Origin: Lichenicola sp964249915
GTDB taxonomy: Bacteria > Pseudomonadota > Alphaproteobacteria > Acetobacterales > Acetobacteraceae
DNA: 24,406 nucleotides
Assembly (NCBI GenBank): GCA_964249915.1
Contig: CAXUEL010000030.1
Location: 1 to 24,406, forward strand
Direction of reading: 5' to 3'
A program made the position numbers and the translations under genes. A model generated the notes under the pieces. The model made no database searches, had not been told where the DNA came from, and saw nothing but the letters and a program-made list of their open reading frames with translations. Positions 22,682 through 24,406 of the stretch are shown here, one piece after another (position 1 is the stretch's first letter; each line of letters starts with the position of its first letter).

Positions 22682-23128
22682 TCACTGCCGCGCCGCCGCG
22701 CCGGCCACCAGCGCGTCGCGCAGCGCGCGCATCCGCGCGTTGAGGGCGGCGAGCTCGCCGGCCGTCATGCCGGCCCGGTCGAGCATGGTGTCGGCCAGGC
22801 AGCCGGTCTCGGCCCAGAGCGCACGGCCCGCCGCGGTCAGGCCGACCCGCACCTCGCGCTCGTCGTCCGGGTTGCGGGTGCGGACCAGCAGGCCGGCGGC
22901 GGCGAGGCGCTTGACCATGGGCGTCACCGTGCTCGGCTCCAGCGCCAGGCGCGCGGCGACCGCGCCCACGGTCCGGCCTTCGGCTTCCCGCACCGCCTGC
23001 AGCACCAGGAACTGCGGGTAGGTCAAGCCGAGCCGGTCGAGCACCGGCTTGTAGGCGCGGTTGATGGCCAGGCTGGCGAGGTAGAGCGAGAAGCACAGCT
23101 GTTCGTCGAGCGGCAGGGGGTCGGGCAT
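22682..23128 (-). CDS. ohrR: OhrR, MarR-family organic-hydroperoxide repressor
   Basis: A 148-residue MarR-type repressor. The N-terminus LDEQLCFSLYLASLAINRAY carries the family's peroxide-sensing Cys (Cys12 here), whose oxidation releases the operator. The following LDRLGLTYPQFLVLQAV is near-diagnostic for OhrR. The winged helix is complete: TVGAVAARLALEPSTVTPMV, KRLAAAGLLVRTRNPDDERE, VRVGLTAAGR. The presence of one N-terminal Cys and a possible lack of a clear second C-terminal Cys would suggest the one-Cys mechanism. The start is ATG 23128-23126, with GGAG about nine bases upstream. It is divergent from ohr, and the shared gap has repeated TTATC/GATAA boxes. Confidence 0.93.
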   Translation of the reverse strand: MPDPLPLDEQLCFSLYLASLAINRAYKPVLDRLGLTYPQFLVLQAVREAEGRTVGAVAARLALEPSTVTPMVKRLAAAGLLVRTRNPDDEREVRVGLTAAGRALWAETGCLADTMLDRAGMTAGELAALNARMRALRDALVAGAAARQ

Positions 23129-23172
23129 CGTGTCTGGCTCCGGACGGCACGCCAGCCTATCACGACGAACCT

Positions 23173-23192
23173 TTATCGGGATAATTGTTATC
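23173..23192. promoter_or_regulatory. putative OhrR operator with overlapping ohrR promoter
   Basis: Three alternating half-sites lie in a row: TTATC (23173-23177), GATAA (23180-23184) and TTATC (23188-23192). They make two overlapping inverted repeats, TTATC-GG-GATAA and GATAA-TTG-TTATC, in the only AT-rich part of the ohrR/ohr gap. On the minus strand, TTGTCC followed after 16 bp by GATAAA could be the ohrR promoter, which OhrR would cover. For ohr, TGGACA (23194-23199) is a possible -35 without a good -10. Confidence 0.5.
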
Positions 23193-23270
23193 TGGACAAC
23201 GATCGGAGAGGTGATATGGATCCGCTCGCCTGCCGGAAACGCCGGGCGATGCACTGCCAAGGAGATCGTC

Positions 23271-23696
23271 ATGCCTGTCGACGTGAAGTACCGCACCACC
23301 GGGTCCGCCACCGGCGGCCGCGACGGGGAAGCGCGGTCCGAGGACGGGGCGTTCCAGGTCAAGCTCGCGACGCCGAAGGAGCTCGGCGGCGCCGGCGGAC
23401 CCGGCGCCAACCCGGAGCAGCTGTTCGCGGCCGGCTACTCGGCCTGCTTCATCGGCGCGCTCAAGGTGGCGGGCCAGCAGCTCAAGCTGTCGGTGCCGGC
23501 GGACACCACGGTGTCGGCGACGGTCGGCATCGGCCCGCGCTCGGAAGGCGGGTTCGGCATCACCGCCGACCTGGCCATCGACCTGCCGGGGGTGGACCGC
23601 GCCGACGCGGAGCGCCTGGTGGAGGCGGCGCACGCGATCTGCCCGTATTCCAACGCCACCCGCAACAACCTCGACGTGGGTCTCACCCTGGTCTGA
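23271..23696 (+). CDS. ohr: organic hydroperoxide resistance protein (Ohr peroxidase)
   Basis: A 141-residue Ohr/OsmC-family thiol peroxidase that reduces organic hydroperoxides, usually with lipoylated proteins as the electron source. Catalytic features are all present: Arg17 in TGGRDG, Glu49 in NPEQLFAAGY, the reactive Cys59 in SACFIGAL and the resolving Cys124 in AICPYSNATRNN. The length is standard. The start ATG 23271 has an AAGGAG six bases upstream, the best ribosome-binding site in this part of the window. It is divergent from ohrR and probably repressed by it until peroxide stress. The stop TGA ends two bases before a run of Ns. Confidence 0.97.
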   Translation: MPVDVKYRTTGSATGGRDGEARSEDGAFQVKLATPKELGGAGGPGANPEQLFAAGYSACFIGALKVAGQQLKLSVPADTTVSATVGIGPRSEGGFGITADLAIDLPGVDRADAERLVEAAHAICPYSNATRNNLDVGLTLV

Positions 23697-23698
23697 GC

Positions 23699-23708
23699 NN
23701 NNNNNNNN
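23699..23708. other. assembly gap (ten Ns)
   Basis: Ten undetermined bases directly after ohr. A fixed short N-run usually marks a scaffold join of unknown true length, so linkage of ohr to the ABC gene on the right is not proven. Confidence 0.95.
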
Positions 23709-23790
23709 CCCCCCCCCCAAACCCCGGCGCGGGGGGTCCCCCCGGGGGCTCCCCCCCGGCCGCGGGGGGCCGCCCGCCCCCCCCCCCGGC
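23709..23790. other. low-complexity C/G stretch, probably sequencing or assembly artefact
   Basis: About 80 bases made almost only of C and G homopolymer runs (up to 11-12 long) with one AAA, directly beside the N-run. It is unlike any other part of the window and has no coding pattern. Poor read ends at a contig edge are the likeliest cause. Confidence 0.8.
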
Positions 23791-23797
23791 CTCGAAG

Positions 23798-24406
23798 CTA
23801 TCGGCCCGGCCCGGCCGGGAACGCCACCACCGGGCCCTGCACCGCGACGCGGACCCGGTCCTCCACGCGCAGGCCCAGGGCGTGCACGCCGCCGACCCGC
23901 GCCAGCACCGTCGCGTCCTGGCCGGGCGGAGCCGGCGGCAGGAGCAGCGACAGGCTGGCGTCGTGGCCGTAGTAGCTGATCGCGCCGATCCGGACCTCGG
24001 TGCCGCCGGCCGCGCACAGCGTCACCTGCTCGGGGCGCAGCATCACCTGCACCGGGCCGTCCGGCACCGGCGCGGCAAGCGGCAGCCGTCCCAGGGCGCA
24101 GGTGACGGCGCCGCCGCGCGCGTCGCCGTCGAGCAGCGTCGCCTCGCCGACGAAGCGGGCCAGCCCGGCGTCTGCCGGATACCGATACAGCTCCGACGGC
24201 GGGGCGACCTGCACCAGCCTGCCGTCGCGCAGCACGCCGACCCGGTCGCCCATCGACAGCGCCTCGGACTGGTCGTGCGTCACCAGCAGCGCGGTCGCCC
24301 CGGCCTGCAGGCGCGCGTCGGCGACCGCGCGCCGCGTACCGGCACGGAGCGCCGCGTCCAGGGCGGAGAACGGCTCGTCCAGCAGCACCAGACGCGGCTG
24401 CGGCGC
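23798..24406 (-). CDS. FbpC/PotA-like ABC transporter ATP-binding protein, N-terminus beyond window
   Basis: The last 202 residues of an importer ATPase; the frame is open to the window edge (begins APQPRLVLLDEPFSALD), so Walker A and the signature lie outside. Walker B and D-loop (LVLLDEPFSALDAALR) and the H-loop (LLVTHDQSEALSMGDRVGVL) are intact. After PSELYRYPADAGLARFVGEATLL comes a C-terminal TOBE-type regulatory domain (VQVMLRPEQVTL to the end). The FVGEATLLDG segment and short TOBE region resemble iron(III) transporters (FbpC); putrescine or sulfate types are less likely. The substrate is inference. The stop is TAG 23800-23798, only a few bases from the artefact-like C/G stretch, so the last residues should be treated with care. 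Confidence 0.88.
   Translation of the reverse strand, partial: APQPRLVLLDEPFSALDAALRAGTRRAVADARLQAGATALLVTHDQSEALSMGDRVGVLRDGRLVQVAPPSELYRYPADAGLARFVGEATLLDGDARGGAVTCALGRLPLAAPVPDGPVQVMLRPEQVTLCAAGGTEVRIGAISYYGHDASLSLLLPPAPPGQDATVLARVGGVHALGLRVEDRVRVAVQGPVVAFPAGPGR

Overview
The window is very GC-rich (estimated by eye near 70 percent) bacterial chromosome, tightly packed with genes on both strands and strongly G/C-biased at third codon positions. The gene content fits an alphaproteobacterium, and I would guess Acetobacteraceae/Rhodospirillales. Support comes from the hybrid malic enzyme-phosphotransacetylase, the FMN-riboswitch-controlled ribD-ribE-ribBA-ribH operon, the TPR-plus-heptosyltransferase-like protein and the OhrR/Ohr pair. 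The lineage is inference, because there is no rRNA or marker gene. No tRNA, rRNA, CRISPR array, transposase or phage gene was seen.

Layout. 1-678 is the 3' end of a condensation/acyltransferase-like gene that overlaps the convergent ssuA. 641-5579 is a sulfonate-sulfur locus: ssuA (-) diverges from ssuD (+), and ssuC-ssuB (-) face back toward ssuD. A two-gene Xre/RES toxin-antitoxin module (3027-3954) sits between ssuD and ssuB. 5650-7926 is maeB (-). 8270-8671 is a Tyr/Pro-rich lipoprotein and 8845-10461 an S53 (sedolisin) peptidase. A 9-bp hairpin separates the peptidase from the convergent riboflavin operon (10508-13936, -), which has an FMN riboswitch (14027-14184) and a recognisable promoter.

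14441-18631 (+) is the least ordinary region. A winged-helix DNA-binding domain is fused to a kinase-like domain with eroded catalytic motifs, then a membrane helix and a TPR-like sensor part. The reading frame is broken by one base at a CCCCGGGG run. It is followed by a TraT-type surface lipoprotein and a small putative lipoprotein. Beyond these lie a secreted protein with an OmpA-like C-terminus (18985-19794, -) and a TPR/glycosyltransferase-9-like protein (20284-22353, -). The 14.4-19.8 kb stretch reads as an envelope-facing signalling and surface-protein neighbourhood (inference).

The right end holds ohrR (-) and ohr (+), which share a short operator region. Next come ten Ns with a low-complexity C/G stretch that looks like an assembly join, then the 3' part of an FbpC/PotA-like ABC ATPase (-) running off the window. 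Sequence to the right of the Ns may not be adjacent in the genome.
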